From contig NC_079149.1 in NCBI RefSeq assembly GCF_945859685.1, positions 9,645,118 to 9,709,117 of the forward strand: a DNA stretch of 64,000 nucleotides. The letters are read 5' to 3'. The stretch comes from Eupeodes corollae. Lineage: Eukaryota; Arthropoda; Insecta; Diptera; Syrphidae. Shown here piece by piece: positions 40,101-48,916 of this stretch (position 1 is the stretch's first letter; the number at the start of each line of letters is the position of its first letter). The notes under the pieces are model-generated. The model did no database searches. It was not told the origin of the DNA and was given only the letters and a program-made list of their open reading frames with translations. The translations under genes and the position numbers were made by a program.

Positions 40101-43100
40101 CGAGAATTTAATTCCATCCTGGCGTGTAATGTATTGCGCCTACAAAAGAAACATGTGTGTGATACAGAGTGGAATGGGCGCCATTTTTGTATTCCTTCCA
40201 ATTTCCATGACATTTTACTCCCGCATCAGTTAGGTACCTACCTATACTTTTTGCGTTCCTATCTAGCTACCTACGTAACGTACTTTGAATGAAACCTAAT
40301 AGGTTGGTAAGTCTATAGATTCCTGCCTTCCTTCCGTTTTAAACACACAAAAAATATGTACCCACAACGTTAAAATGTGGAATGTCATTTAAGGCGCATA
40401 CACATTATGTACCTATGACATTTGGTAGAAACAGAACGTGCCTTATCAATGTCATGCATGTGTCAAAATAAAAAAATACAACAAACAAAAAAAAACGACT
40501 TCAAGAGTATCCAATTAGTTGTCGACTTGTCAAATTGAAAAATTTATACCTACACTAATATGGAAATGAGGGTGCATTATGGAAAGGTATTATTTTACCA
40601 ATTTGTAAAGCTAAAACATTTCCATTTAGGTATGTTAAAAAAAAGAATAAACTCTAATTCTGAAGCGAAATTGAATTTTAAAGCCGGAAGCGGATTTTTT
40701 GTAGGAGTTTTTTTTATAAAACATCATTTAACGACACTCTCAAATCGGATAAGTCCTAAAGATGAAGTTAAAAATAAGGAAAAACTGAGTTAAATGATTG
40801 TATAATAGAAAAAGTATGTATTTGTACGGTTTTAGGTCGAATTTCTGTGTTGAGAAGCGTTTACCTGATAGAAAGAAACCAATAATCCAAAACTGAACGA
40901 AAGATGATTATTTCTTCTTCTTTACATGTTCAAAACGGAGTGATTTCAAATCATATATAACCTATTCAAATTCAAAAAAAACGTGTTAAAATGAATTATA
41001 CGAAGTGAAATTAAACCTTAAGTCAAGTTGAACGAATAAACAAAATTCATAGAAATAAACATTCCGAAACTCAACGAAATTTGATTTTTTATTGTTTTTG
41101 TGACTATGTTCGAAACGGAATGTTTTAGGTTGTTTCAATTGGAAATTCACAGAAGTGTTTTGAAATAAATTATATGAAGGTAGGTTATACTTAAGTTTAG
41201 TTGCTTTGTCAAAAACTGAACGAACAAACAAAGTTGATAAAAATAAACATTCTAAAACTCAACGAAAGAAGATTTCTTCTTTTTGTGTGTGTTCAAAACG
41301 GAGTGCTTAAGCTTATTTCTATTTTAAATTGGAAGAAATGTTTTGAAATAAATTATATGAAGTAAAATTTTAACTTAAAATCAAGTTTATATGTCAAAAA
41401 TTCAACGAACAAAAAATTCCCAAAGTTTTCAAGTTTGTTCTCTGTTTGAATTTAAAGTGTGGACTTTTCCATTGGTAAATTCGGATTTTTTTTTCGTTGC
41501 ACATGGAACACGATTGGAATTGTTTTCTGTTTGTCATTGTATAAGTTTTACTTCTTTAGCAGGATTGTCAAATTTCGAGCTAAATATTTTATCAAAATTG
41601 TATTAGTATTGCTGCAAAAAGGGTTTTTTAATCATCCGAAAAATCCATATCTGCATTTTTTATCTTGATACAAAAATAAATCAATTTATTTTGCCCCTTG
41701 GAATGCAAAAACAAGGGAAATTTGTATTTTGACAGGTCTAGATCAAGGAAAAATTGATTTATTTTATTTTTTTATTTTAATTGAAAAACGCCATAAATAA
41801 TTCTAGAAATTTTATCCAATTTATTTCGATACAAAAATAAGTTTATGTAACGGAAAAAAAGCAAAATAAAATTTAAACTGAACGAAAGAACGGGACGTGA
41901 AAGACGTGTTCTAAGTAATCGAAAATAAATGTTACAAAAGTTAGTTTTAAGTCAAATAATTGAAATGTCAAACATAATAAATAACAATTTGGGAATTGAA
42001 CGAAATTTAGTTTCGTTAAAAGCAGAGTTTTGTTTGATTTCCTTAAGGCCCAACTATAATAGGCATAAGCAAACATAAGCTTATGTCAAAAACTCAACGA
42101 AAATTCACTAAAGTTTGTGAAATTACTGCGGATAGCCATAATGTAATTTTTGTCACGTATCTATATGTCAGAATTTACTTATGCGGCGAGCGACTGGGAT
42201 CGCCCTTGCTTAAGCTGACGAAACAGAAAAATTGAACGAAACGGAACTAGACTCCATTATGTTCACTCGTATTGAGATTCTTTGTATTCGCACGTTTACT
42301 TATGCACGCATATGCTAGCTTATGCCTGCATTTAGTCAAGTTACAGATCTGCTTTTTTAAAACAAGTTTTCAACTCAATATTTAAAGAAGAAACTGAAAG
42401 ACTGAACCATTATAAAAAAGCTTCGTATTTAAACTAAAAAAAAAAAACAACTATGACTAAAAAGCATATTCGGACTTTGTCGAAATGATGCCACAAAAGT
42501 GGTCAAAAACATTTTTCAGCAAATGGTTTTGCTAAATTCTTGCTTCTTTTATTAAAAGCACAATTCCCAAAGACTACTTTTTTTAAGAGATACGTGAAAC
42601 AAAATTTCAGACGTTTGCCTTTTTCAAACTTTAGACGAAGAGAATTATATTTTTAGTGTCAATTTTCAAAGTTTTCCCATTTTTTTCAAAAAAAAAATGT
42701 CTTTTCAAAATTTGGTGTAAAAACATATTTCAGTTCGAAGCATCAATTTCTAACCATTCTTCCAACTTTAACTTCTTGCGCTTAAAATATCATTGATTTC
42801 AATTCTTTAATCAAATATCTTATTTATACTCAGGACATTTTGAAATAAAAGGATTTAAGATAGGAAGAGTGTTGATTGCAACATACAAATCCAAAAAAGG
42901 ATCCCTTCGTCAAATTGCGATGACAATTTATCGTCACTTAATTTCTACAATTCTATCTTAAAAAAAAAAACTCAGAAGAAGAATTGAAGAAATTGAGCTG
43001 TATTCATCTTCTGTCAAAAATGTAAAAATACACTTATTCATAAAAATGTAAACAAAAATATTATAGTTGGCCATTTATAAAAGAAACAAAACAAAAAAAA

Positions 43101-46100
43101 TTCAAAAAATCTGATGATGGGTAAAAGAATAACCCTCTCAACCGAAATATGTATACTCATATACAAACACTTCAAAATATTGAAGCACCCATTCTGGATT
43201 CTGGATTCTGTATTGTGGATGGCATGGTGATGCCTGGCCGATGGTCATGATGGGTTCTCGATGATGGTGCTCCTCTTGTGTGTCTGATTTTTCTTACTTC
43301 GGCTTCTCTTTTATCATGCCCACCACCACTCAATTAAGGCAATCATCCATCATTTAAAAACGAACGAACCCAAAAAAGAATGACGAAAAAAAAGGAAACA
43401 AACACCAAAGATCCAATATGCAAGCAAACGTCATACCACGGTCCGGACCAATCTGAATTTGTAAGGTCCGCTCAGTTGAGCGTAGGTAAAGTGTAAACAT
43501 TATTTTTGTATATTATCGAACTTCCAACTCTCGAAAAAACAACAACGACCCACACTTGAGTTGATTTTCAAGCGTGATGCTATATTCCGTGTGTTAAACA
43601 AAAAACCCTTCCTCTTCTACTTCATCTTCGTTTTGTATATGTACAAAGTGTGGTAGAACTGATGGAAATATCTTGTCGATTTGACAACCATGACACACAA
43701 TGCGAAGATTAAATCACTTGGGGTCCACCGAACTCCATCAAATCATCTTAAATACTATTTCAAATAATGATAACTATAGTATAGTCGCAGGCTTGCCAGA
43801 TTGGGCTATTTATAGGAAATTGAGCTATTTATCGAAAATGGGGATATCCTCTTCAAAAATTGTCTTTAACATCAAAAATTATGATTAACAAAAGGATATT
43901 TTACTTAATTTTAAATACAAATAAAATCTAAGTGATCATTTTTTGTGTTTATTGAAATTGGGCTAATTTGGGCTACTCCAAATATTTTTTATTTGAGCTA
44001 TTGAACTAGTTCAAAACTTGGCAACCCTGATAGTAGTTAATGTTTGCCTTATAAACACATACCTAGATTAAAATCTATACACTCATAAAACTTGATTTAC
44101 ACAACCAAAACTAATGTGTATACTTATTATTTGTTTCCATTTCAGACCTGATACGACGTTACAAGCGATTGTCTACAAATTGGTACCGGAATTATATGAA
44201 AAGGAACTCAAACGAAAACGTGCCTTCTATAAGAATCGGCCTGATGAAGCTGCATTAGCAACCCCCGAACAGAGAGGTGAAGATACAGAACATTTGATAT
44301 TTAGTCCGAAGGAGTATATGTCGCTGTCATTGGAATATGCTGACATAGAGTAAGTTACATTATTATAAGATTGCTATTACATCAAGATTTTCTTTCTTCT
44401 ATATTGATTCTTCACTCTTATGTGTTTCTTTCTGTTTCTGTTGTACACAATATTTTGACAGACAGATCTTTGAACTGTCAGTACTATTATATCTTTTATA
44501 CCTACTATCGTGGGTGGTTGGGTAAACTCTGTGGGATAATCCCGCCACCGCCGCTGTTGTCGTCCCATAGAAATCAGAAAGATTAAATTGAAAAGGCAAT
44601 GACTATGTACCGAATTCGAAAGGGGACAGGGAATTGGTGATGTTGTTTGACGAAAAGCCTCTTTATACCTTGCGTCGTCGTCGTTATTCAGTGTTGAACA
44701 AACAAAGCTTTAAGTAAATACATTCTGTACATAGTTTCCATCAAATCCCGTTGTCCCGAACGAGAATTCTCGAGAATGAAAAGAGTTATTTATGTACTGC
44801 AAAGCACATAGTTGGTATCTCCTTTTATGTACCTTCCTATTCATAGAAATTTCTTTGAACGGCGGGAATCGTCTATACTAAAGAGAACTTTGTTTCTGTC
44901 AACACAGTGACATTTCGATATGTTTTAAAATGTCACAGTCACATTGCTGGACATTTGTTTGTACCTACAAATGTCAAGTGTCAAACGAGTTGACAAGAAA
45001 ATTAGATGGGCATTTTATATTTCCAAAGCTGACAGTTTCAATCCTTTTTTTACTTTCTTCTTTTCGCGTTTTTGTTGTTCTCTATCGTCCCAAATTCTAA
45101 TGTTTATTAATTTTTAATTATTTTCTTTGCAGTGAACACGTCAACATCAACGACGAAATGATGGCACAGCTTTTAAAGCCCAAATATTTGCAGTGTCCGG
45201 CAATATTTACCGTTAGCCATTTAAAGAAATTCGTCTATGGTAAATTTGACATTGATTCGAGTAGTTTTAGCGTCGATATTATGTACAAAGTTAAGACAAT
45301 AGTCCTCTTGGATCATTATACTCTAATGGATGTAGCGTATATTTATACCTGGAAGCGTGATGCTCCGATGCGGTTCTACTTTCGAGTGAAACAAAGGCTA
45401 AGAAAGATCAAACCGAAAGTGAAAACTAACTCCAATATCAAAGCAGTTCCCAATTCAGCAGCAGCAATAGTACCAAAAGAAGAAATGCCAGTAGTTGAAA
45501 AATTGGATCTTAATTTGCCAGCTGTGGGTATGACAGTTATTCACAATAACCCAGATCCGTCACCAAACTCGGATCTTTTGAAAATTGCTACCGAAATCAA
45601 GGAAGAAATCAATAAAAGTCCAATCAAGGAATCGATAGTATATTTGAAAAAAGAAAATTTTTCTCAGGCTCCCTTAAAAGAAATTCAGATTCCAGTCAAA
45701 GACACAGGAACGATGACCGAGAATGAATCGCTGAAGACCAATAAGCTGAGAATAACTCTGGTGGGTAAGCAGACAAAACAATTAAAGGCAATACTATTGT
45801 CTCCAAGCGGTGAGAGTCCGGCAAAGAATTTAAATAAGTCCCACCACAAACAGAAGGATAACTCTCCACCGGAGAAAGACGAACGAAAAGTCGAGAATAT
45901 CAAGCTTAAAATAGACCTGTCCAAGCAGAATAGTGTAACCATCATTAATATGTCCGATCCGGATCGAAAGGAAATTGTCAAACCGGTCAAACCGGAAAAA
46001 GAATGGAAGGTCAAAAATAAGAAAGACAAGAAAGATAGTCAAAGCAATGCTGCTAAAATATTGAGGGATTTCCGTAAGGGTCGTTCTTCTTCTCCCTTGA

Positions 46101-48916
46101 CAGTTCCCCCATTGACAATCAAAGCGGGAAGAATTAGTCCTGCCAGTTCGAAAGTACCAAAATCTCCCAAATCTCCAAAGTCTCCTAAATCTCCTAAGTC
46201 TCCCAAATCTCCTAAATCTCCACCTACACCCGATCCAATTGAGGACCCACAATCACAATTTCTGAAATCGTTTGCTCTCACCCCTAAGAAAGATCTCCCA
46301 CCATCGCCACCTAAGAAGGAGGTTAAGAAACTTGAACCTTTGACTTTGACATTTTCACCTGTTTCAAAGCCTACTGTGCCTTTTCCATCACCAGTTACTT
46401 CCCTGATGGGACCACCTTTGAATCTTCCTTCGAAACGCAAGAACAAGGATGTGATCAAGAGTAATCCAAAGAAGCCCAAGTGCGTCTTCGAGCCAACTAT
46501 CACTCCGGATAATTATAAAATCAAGCTGCCTTTGTTGCCGGCCGAAGTGAAGAAGGAAGAGAAACTCGCCAAATTGAAGGAGAAAGAAAGCCGGAAGAAG
46601 GAGAGCGAAAAAGCCGACGAGAAGCTAATGCCCCCACCTGTGACAGTTGGACCAATGTCCATAACCCTTTCACCTCCAAAGTTAATTCCCAATCTGCCTC
46701 TGCCGTCACCTCCGACAAGTATCATGAAACCACCAAGCGAACCAGTCAAAAAACCAAACAAGCTCCCTGTCAAATTTGCTCCGCCTGGATCACTTACGCC
46801 TCATCCAATGAATGCCCCACACAAGGCTTCTCCGGGAAGTCGGACACCAGTGGCGAAGCGATTCCAGCCGATTTTACCCAAAGGAGGCAGACCCAATCCA
46901 TTTGCGAACATTCCCAACGACATGAACAAGATTTTGAAAGACGCAGGCACTGAAATCAAGTCTATTCCATCCAATGACAATACGAAGAAAAAGATTTATG
47001 GCCCGAAAACTCCCACAAGTAGCTCAGCTTCTCCACCGCAGCCGGCCCACAAGACACCAACACAAGTGCCAGCTAACCAGACTCCAAGTGGTAAGAATGG
47101 AAACATCTCTAACTACCTTAACTTTGCTCTCTTCAATGCGAGTAAATCGAGGGGCAATGAGGTTCCTCCAGGCTGCCGCACTCCGATGTACACCCCCAAT
47201 TCACCTATCTACTCACCCAATTCACCACAATATGTGCCCAACTACAACATTCCTACCCAACCCACCTACAAATACACCCCCAAACCGAACACGAACTCGA
47301 GCTACTTGCAGAATGTCTTAGGCGGTAACACCAACCAGATGTCTAGTTTGTTCCCAGCCCCACCTACAAAGAAGCCTGAAGTAGCCGCCGCCGGCAACAA
47401 CAACCGATCTTCCCCACCAGCCCAGAACACATCTCCACAAAAAGTGGATGATAGTATATTGGAGAAGCACCTCAAACGAAGCTTTCCATTTTCAAAAAGT
47501 CCAAGTCCCATCGAGGATCCCCCAGAGAAGCAGCTGAAAGTCAAGTCTCTGCTAAACTCCTGCAACATCAGTATTCCATCTTCGCTGTCGATTACAATAA
47601 CCCGTGATGACGGTGAACTGCCCGCCAACAGTTCATTCAATCCAAAGCATAAAAGTCCAGTGAATAATTACATCGAAATACTGAAACTTCCCGAAACTCC
47701 AGCGGCATCAGACAATGATAAACAGCGACAGCTTCAGGGCCTAAAACCTCCTCAGCAGCAAAATAACATTAACCAATCGGTTACCATCCATAGTATTTCC
47801 ACTCCCAAGTCGCCACAGGCACAATCACAGGCTGTACGAAGTAGTATGTCCTCAATGACAAACACCACTCCAAGTATGACCATGACAATAACACCTTCTG
47901 CCAAGCAAGTTCCATCTTTGAATCCAATCGAAAAGAAAAATAACAATCACAACAACAAAACAGTTTCGAGTACGACGATGTCGCCTAGTGACGGCAAAAA
48001 GACTCCAAGCCCTGACAAACGCTCCAACGGATCAGCTCCCAACTCGGCGGAAAAGAGATCCGGCTCGGAATCGGGCTCGCCAAAAAGTTCTTCGTCGGAT
48101 GTTCCATCTTCAAAGAAATTCCGTCATATCTTGCCACGAACGACAACGCCAGATCAGAAAGCCACCGAGATGCTTAGTTCATTTCTTCAAAGTAACCTCT
48201 CCCCATCGACTAATCAAAAATCTGTCCAGAAAAAGACTTCCACCTTCAAGAAGTCTCCCACACCGCCTAACTTTAATAATATGTCCCCTATGAACGGCAA
48301 CGTGTCAAAAAAATCTCCTCCATTGAATCTTGCTGCCAAGCTTTCAACACCCCACACCTCCCCAGTTAACGTGTTGAACAACAACAGCACAAACAACAAC
48401 AACAATATTCACAAGAACAAGAGCTCTCCAAAAGTGCAGCAACAACAACAAACACAAGCGCCCGATTTTCCTCTTTTGTCTGTTAAAAAGCTACCACAAC
48501 AAATGCCAAATGTTGTTATGTCGCCTTTAGGAGCAACACAGCCCTCGCTAGCTGATCTAAATAAGATTATCAAAGAAGCCATGATCCGAGCGAAAGCCCA
48601 AACAGCAGCAGCAGCCCAACAGAATAGCTCTAACATCGCCCACAGTGTCAATGCTCCGAACATATTCTTCCCCTATCCACAATCCCAATGCGCTTCAATC
48701 TACAGCTACCCCCAAGCGTACATCATGGAACACTTTTCCCGAATGCGTCGCGCTGGAAACGAAGCCCTCGAACAGTACATGCTCAAGTTAAAGAATTTGG
48801 ATTCCAAGAACTCAGAACAATCCCTTCCGATTGACGGCCAGAGAAGTCCGACATCCACAAAGTCAACATCTGTTGTCTCAAGTCCCACCAACGAAGCCAG
48901 AGCCTCATCCAAATAA
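9247..48916 (+). CDS. Psc: Posterior sex combs orthologue (PCGF-family PRC1 subunit), four joined exons
   Basis: Seen: exons 9247-10120, 21130-21220, 44146-44349 and 45133-48916 join in phase to a 1650-residue protein. In order it has a Ser-rich acidic N-terminus, a RING finger at 272-310 (Cys272, Cys275, Cys288, His290, Cys293, Cys296, Cys307, Cys310, all eight ligands present), a conserved linker at 311-400, a RAWUL domain at about 403-476, then nearly 1200 residues of Ser/Pro/Lys/Asn-rich sequence with short conserved islands (646-680, 966-1001, 1070-1109, 1195-1214, 1570-1607). Known of the family: Psc is a nuclear PRC1 subunit. Its RING pairs with Sce/dRing for H2A ubiquitination, RAWUL contacts Polyhomeotic, and the long basic C-terminal region compacts chromatin. 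Inferred: same role here. The length (Drosophila about 1600) and the linker and C-terminal islands favour Psc over Su(z)2 or vertebrate-type PCGF proteins, which lack the long tail. No frameshift or internal stop was seen. Confidence 0.95.
9550..9675 (+). repeat. TCN trinucleotide tract encoding 42 consecutive serines
   Basis: Forty-two in-frame codons, all of the TCN type (TCA, TCC, TCT, TCG mixed, no AGC/AGT), encode Ser102-Ser143 of Psc, followed by a further Ser/Ala/Val stretch. The mixed third bases suggest an old, interrupted triplet expansion. The tract keeps other frames open too, which explains the His/Pro/Arg-rich and the antisense Asp/Glu-rich ORFs seen here. Confidence 0.95.
10990..12310. 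repeat. Tandem array of about eight ~163-bp units
   Basis: The marker TTTTCGATGAC (one copy TTTTTGATGAC) recurs at about 11153, 11308, 11472, 11633, 11796, 11960, 12123 and 12286, spacing 154-165 bp. Each unit has an AACTTCGGTTTTCGATGAC block, a (A/T)TTTGACAG block, a run to TTAACTTATT, and an AACTTCCAAAATATGAAAA block. Units with the best-kept middle contain the perfect 14-bp palindrome CAACGAATTCGTTG. The first unit is the most diverged. Unit length is in the range of insect satellite monomers. Confidence 0.9.
13745..14066 (-). mobile_element. MITE-like element, copy A of a family with GGCTTGCCAGATTGGGCTA end
   Basis: Read on the minus strand it begins GGCTTGCCAGATTGGGCTAA and ends GAACTAGTTCAGGACACG then TTGGCAACTCT. 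Its ends are imperfect inverted repeats ((A/G)G(C/G/A)TTGCCA). A second copy in the opposite orientation is at 43788-44030. About 320 bp, no coding capacity; an internal GGGCTA...TAGCCC hairpin is present. Confidence 0.8.
14640..15060. promoter_or_regulatory. GC-richer intronic block, possible cis-regulatory module
   Basis: Clearly less AT-rich than its surroundings, with GCAGCGGC and CCACCGCCAACGCC-type triplet strings. It leaves a 128-codon Pro/Thr-rich reading frame open, but no family, splice context or start supports a gene. Similar blocks at 19.4 kb and 26 kb suggest conserved non-coding DNA; this is inference. Confidence 0.25.
17011..17073. repeat. 21-bp unit repeated three times
   Basis: Units starting ACACTATACAATAAAGTGACA at 17011, 17032 and 17053, the second differing at one base and the third at two. 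Confidence 0.95.
17602..17860. repeat. Tandem duplication of a ~131-bp segment
   Basis: CCTTAAATGAACATAA at about 17602 recurs at about 17733. Both copies then have a TATT/TAAC..TATTCACCAC block, GAAGTGACGGGTGCAAACT, and TTTGACAGTT(A/G)AA. Related GTGGTGAATA/TATTCACC blocks at about 16763 and 17258 suggest more fragments of the same family. Confidence 0.85.
18205..18246. repeat. GAY/GAC triplet-rich microsatellite
   Basis: Run of GACAACGATGACGATGATGAC and similar triplets in intron A; low-complexity, no reading frame of interest. Confidence 0.7.
19380..19680. promoter_or_regulatory. GC-rich block in intron A, possible regulatory module
   Basis: The region contains GGCGGCGGCGCG, repeated TGGTG/GTGGTG strings, CAGCAGCACCAGCGGC and GGCGGGCGGC, standing out from the AT-rich intron. 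It could be an enhancer, an internal promoter or conserved non-coding DNA. No TATA/initiator pair or splice donor could be supported. Confidence 0.25.
21130..21220 (+). CDS. Psc: Psc exon 2: second half of RING finger
   Basis: A 91-bp exon between a TTCTTTCAG acceptor ending at 21129 and a GTGAGT donor at 21221. With the single base carried from the previous exon it encodes Phe292 to Ile321 plus two bases of Lys322. It supplies RING ligands Cys293, Cys296, Cys307 and Cys310 and the basic strip just after the RING. It is too short to stand out as an ORF and was found by looking for the continuation of the Cys-Leu-His-Ser motif at the end of exon 1. Phase (1 in, 2 out) fits both neighbours. Confidence 0.95.
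21766..21826. repeat. TA-rich and TAGG(T)-rich microsatellite
   Basis: ATATATACATATATATATATATG followed by TAGGTAGGTAGGTTAGGTTAGG. Short CTAC/GTAG runs of the same kind recur in the window, for example near 3237, 27225, 35925 and 40236. Confidence 0.85.
24867..24913 (+). repeat. 47-bp dispersed repeat, inverted partner at 42046-42092
   Basis: Begins TTTTTGACATAAGCTTATG and ends TTATAGTTGGGCCT. The reverse complement occurs at 42046-42092, identical over the 47 bases as read by eye. Both copies sit in DNA with CTCAACGAAA/TTCGTT motifs, suggesting two copies of one mobile family in opposite orientations. Confidence 0.85.
25780..26710. promoter_or_regulatory. GC-richer block with triplet microsatellite in intron B
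   Basis: Base composition is clearly higher in G+C than flanking intron, with GTTGCTGCTGCTGCTGCC, GGCGGCGGCGGC and a GATGATGATGATGACGACGACG run at about 26034-26065. Reading frames on both strands are open through the triplets but resemble no family. It may be conserved regulatory DNA. Confidence 0.25.
28740..31200. repeat. Degenerate CAAAATTC/TTCTGCTT-rich repeat region
   Basis: About 2.4 kb built of short variants such as TTCAAAATTCTGCTTTT and GGTCCAAAATTC at irregular 20-40 bp spacing. It includes a longer duplication (30151-30870) and a ~95-bp repeat (CTTTTCAATGCTCCAAAATG near 30870 and 30963). It appears to be an old, decayed satellite-like array. Confidence 0.75.
30151..30870. repeat. 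Tandem duplication, ~382-bp unit
   Basis: ATGTTTTACTTAATTTGACT at 30151 is matched at 30533 (one mismatch). The copies stay collinear through AAAAAAGGTATATTGCAAA, GACTGTCAAAATTCTACCT, CGTAAGATCGAAT and CGACTCTCGAAATT, with small indels. Confidence 0.85.
33690..34960. repeat. Three tandem copies of a ~425-bp unit with TTTTCTATGTTTTT motifs
   Basis: GCGATGTTTTCTAT recurs at 33773, 34190 and 34623 (spacing 417 and 433), each followed by TTTCGATTT. Other shared blocks are AGATTC(T/G)GATTTTGGGC, TTTAACGCGCAATGTTTT, CAAGTGTTTTAATTTC and an AACGACGCAC/AACGACACAC block. A partial copy ends near 34960. Confidence 0.88.
36926..36990. repeat. CTG/CGT/CTT triplet microsatellite
   Basis: GCTGCTGCTGCTG, then TCATCGTCGTCGTCGTCGTG, then TTCTTCTTCTTCTTG in one 65-bp stretch of intron B. 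Confidence 0.85.
38520..39260. repeat. GAA/TTC triplet-rich region with strand switches
   Basis: GAAGAAGAAGAAGAAG near 38533 is followed by long CTTCTTCTT-rich stretches (38570-38900) with an ACTTCTTCTTGTTCTTCTTC repeat and TACGTCTTCTTC/ACTACGTCTTC repeats, then a purine-rich segment (39080-39150) and TTC again (39205-39250). Such tracts can form triplex or hairpin structures. Confidence 0.8.
40850..41420. repeat. About three copies of a ~182-bp tandem unit
   Basis: CAAAACGGAGTG at 40931, CGAAACGGAATG at 41111 and CAAAACGGAGTG at 41294 mark copies. Each is followed by AAATT..GAATTATA(C/T)GAAG and by a TGAACGAA(T/C)AAACAAA(G/A)TT block, the last copy ending in a diverged form. ACTCAACGAAA occurs in the first two intervals. 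Confidence 0.88.
42046..42092 (-). repeat. 47-bp dispersed repeat, inverted partner of 24867-24913
   Basis: Reverse-complement match to 24867-24913, 17 kb away in the same intron. Followed at once by AACTCAACGAAAATTCACTAA, resembling AACTCAACGAAAG at about 24445 and the reverse-strand TTTCGTTAAGTTTAGTGAA near 25444. Confidence 0.85.
43788..44030 (+). mobile_element. MITE-like element, copy B (opposite orientation to 13745-14066)
   Basis: Begins CAGGCTTGCCAGATTGGGCT and ends GAACTAGTTCAAAACTTGGC then AACCCTGA. The first 17 and last ~25 bases align with copy A in intron A. It lies 115 bp upstream of the exon 3 acceptor and is about 75 bp shorter than copy A. Confidence 0.82.
44146..44349 (+). 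CDS. Psc: Psc exon 3: RING-RAWUL linker
   Basis: A 204-bp exon between acceptor TTTCAG ending at 44145 and donor GTAAGT starting at 44350 (GA|GTAAGT). It completes Lys322 and encodes residues 323-389, leaving two bases of Asp390. The segment is the strongly conserved helical and acidic linker after the PCGF RING, containing a Lys-Leu-Val-Pro motif, a basic RKRAFYK-type stretch and the ATPEQRG motif characteristic of Psc/Su(z)2 proteins as I recall them. An ATG at 44114 that opens the same frame lies upstream of the acceptor and is intronic. Confidence 0.94.
44350..45132 (+). other. Psc intron C (783 bp)
   Basis: Donor GTAAGT at 44350, acceptor TTTGCAG ending at 45132. It contains several TGTCA/TGACA motifs (44880-45040) and a short CGCCACCGCCGCTGTTG string. 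No gene. Confidence 0.92.
45133..48916 (+). CDS. Psc: Psc exon 4: RAWUL domain and long C-terminal chromatin-compacting region
   Basis: The acceptor TTTCTTTGCAG ends at 45132; the exon is open for 3784 bp to TAA at 48914-48916. It completes Asp390 and encodes residues 391-1650. RAWUL (about 403-476) shows the HLKKFVY, DIMYK and TLMDVAYIYTWKRDAPMRF blocks typical of Psc. The tail has a KLKIDLSKQNSV-type block (646-680), seven tandem KSP units, Pro/Ser-rich repeats, an RFQPILPK block (966-1001), a YTPNSP-containing block (1070-1109), an LNSCNISIPSSLSITI block (1195-1212), Asn and Gln runs near the end, and a conserved PYPQ...LEQYM block (1570-1607). The tail has many Lys/Arg and few large hydrophobics, suggesting disorder. 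In fly Psc this region binds nucleosomes and blocks remodelling; the same role is inferred here. Confidence 0.95.
46160..46222 (+). repeat. Seven tandem Lys-Ser-Pro codon triplets
   Basis: Nine-base unit repeated seven times in frame inside exon 4 (Psc residues 733-753), with AAA/AAG and CCC/CCA/CCT variation. KSP is a typical proline-directed kinase site, so this is a candidate multi-phosphorylation strip in the C-terminal tail. Confidence 0.95.
47189..47251 (+). other. Three consecutive RNA polymerase II CTD-like heptads in Psc
   Basis: Residues 1076-1096 read as three seven-residue units each starting with Tyr: YTPNSPI, YSPNSPQ, YVPNYNI. The first two match the polymerase CTD consensus YSPTSPS at Y1, P3, S5 and P6; the second also has S2. 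I recall a similar block in Drosophila Psc. Any functional mimicry is inference. Confidence 0.75.

Larger units (their letters stand above)
21221..44145 (+). other. Psc intron B (22.9 kb)
   Basis: GTGAGT donor and TTTCAG acceptor. It holds the tandem arrays at 28.7-31.2, 33.7-35.0 and 40.8-41.4 kb, a GAA/TTC-rich region at 38.5-39.3 kb, MITE copy B, microsatellites and a GC-richer block at 25.78-26.7 kb. Remaining parts (21.2-24.3, 26.7-28.7, 31.2-33.6, 35.0-38.5, 39.3-40.8 and 42.1-43.7 kb) show only AT-rich sequence with short unsupported reading frames. No nested gene was recognised on either strand. Confidence 0.85.

Noticed and set aside
46039..46503. Long antisense frames within Psc exon 4 (also 45685-46252, 47302-47640, 48409-48663)
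   Set aside because: Shadows of the Pro/Ser/Lys-rich coding strand; compositions such as Gly-Asp repeats are complements of the KSP codons.
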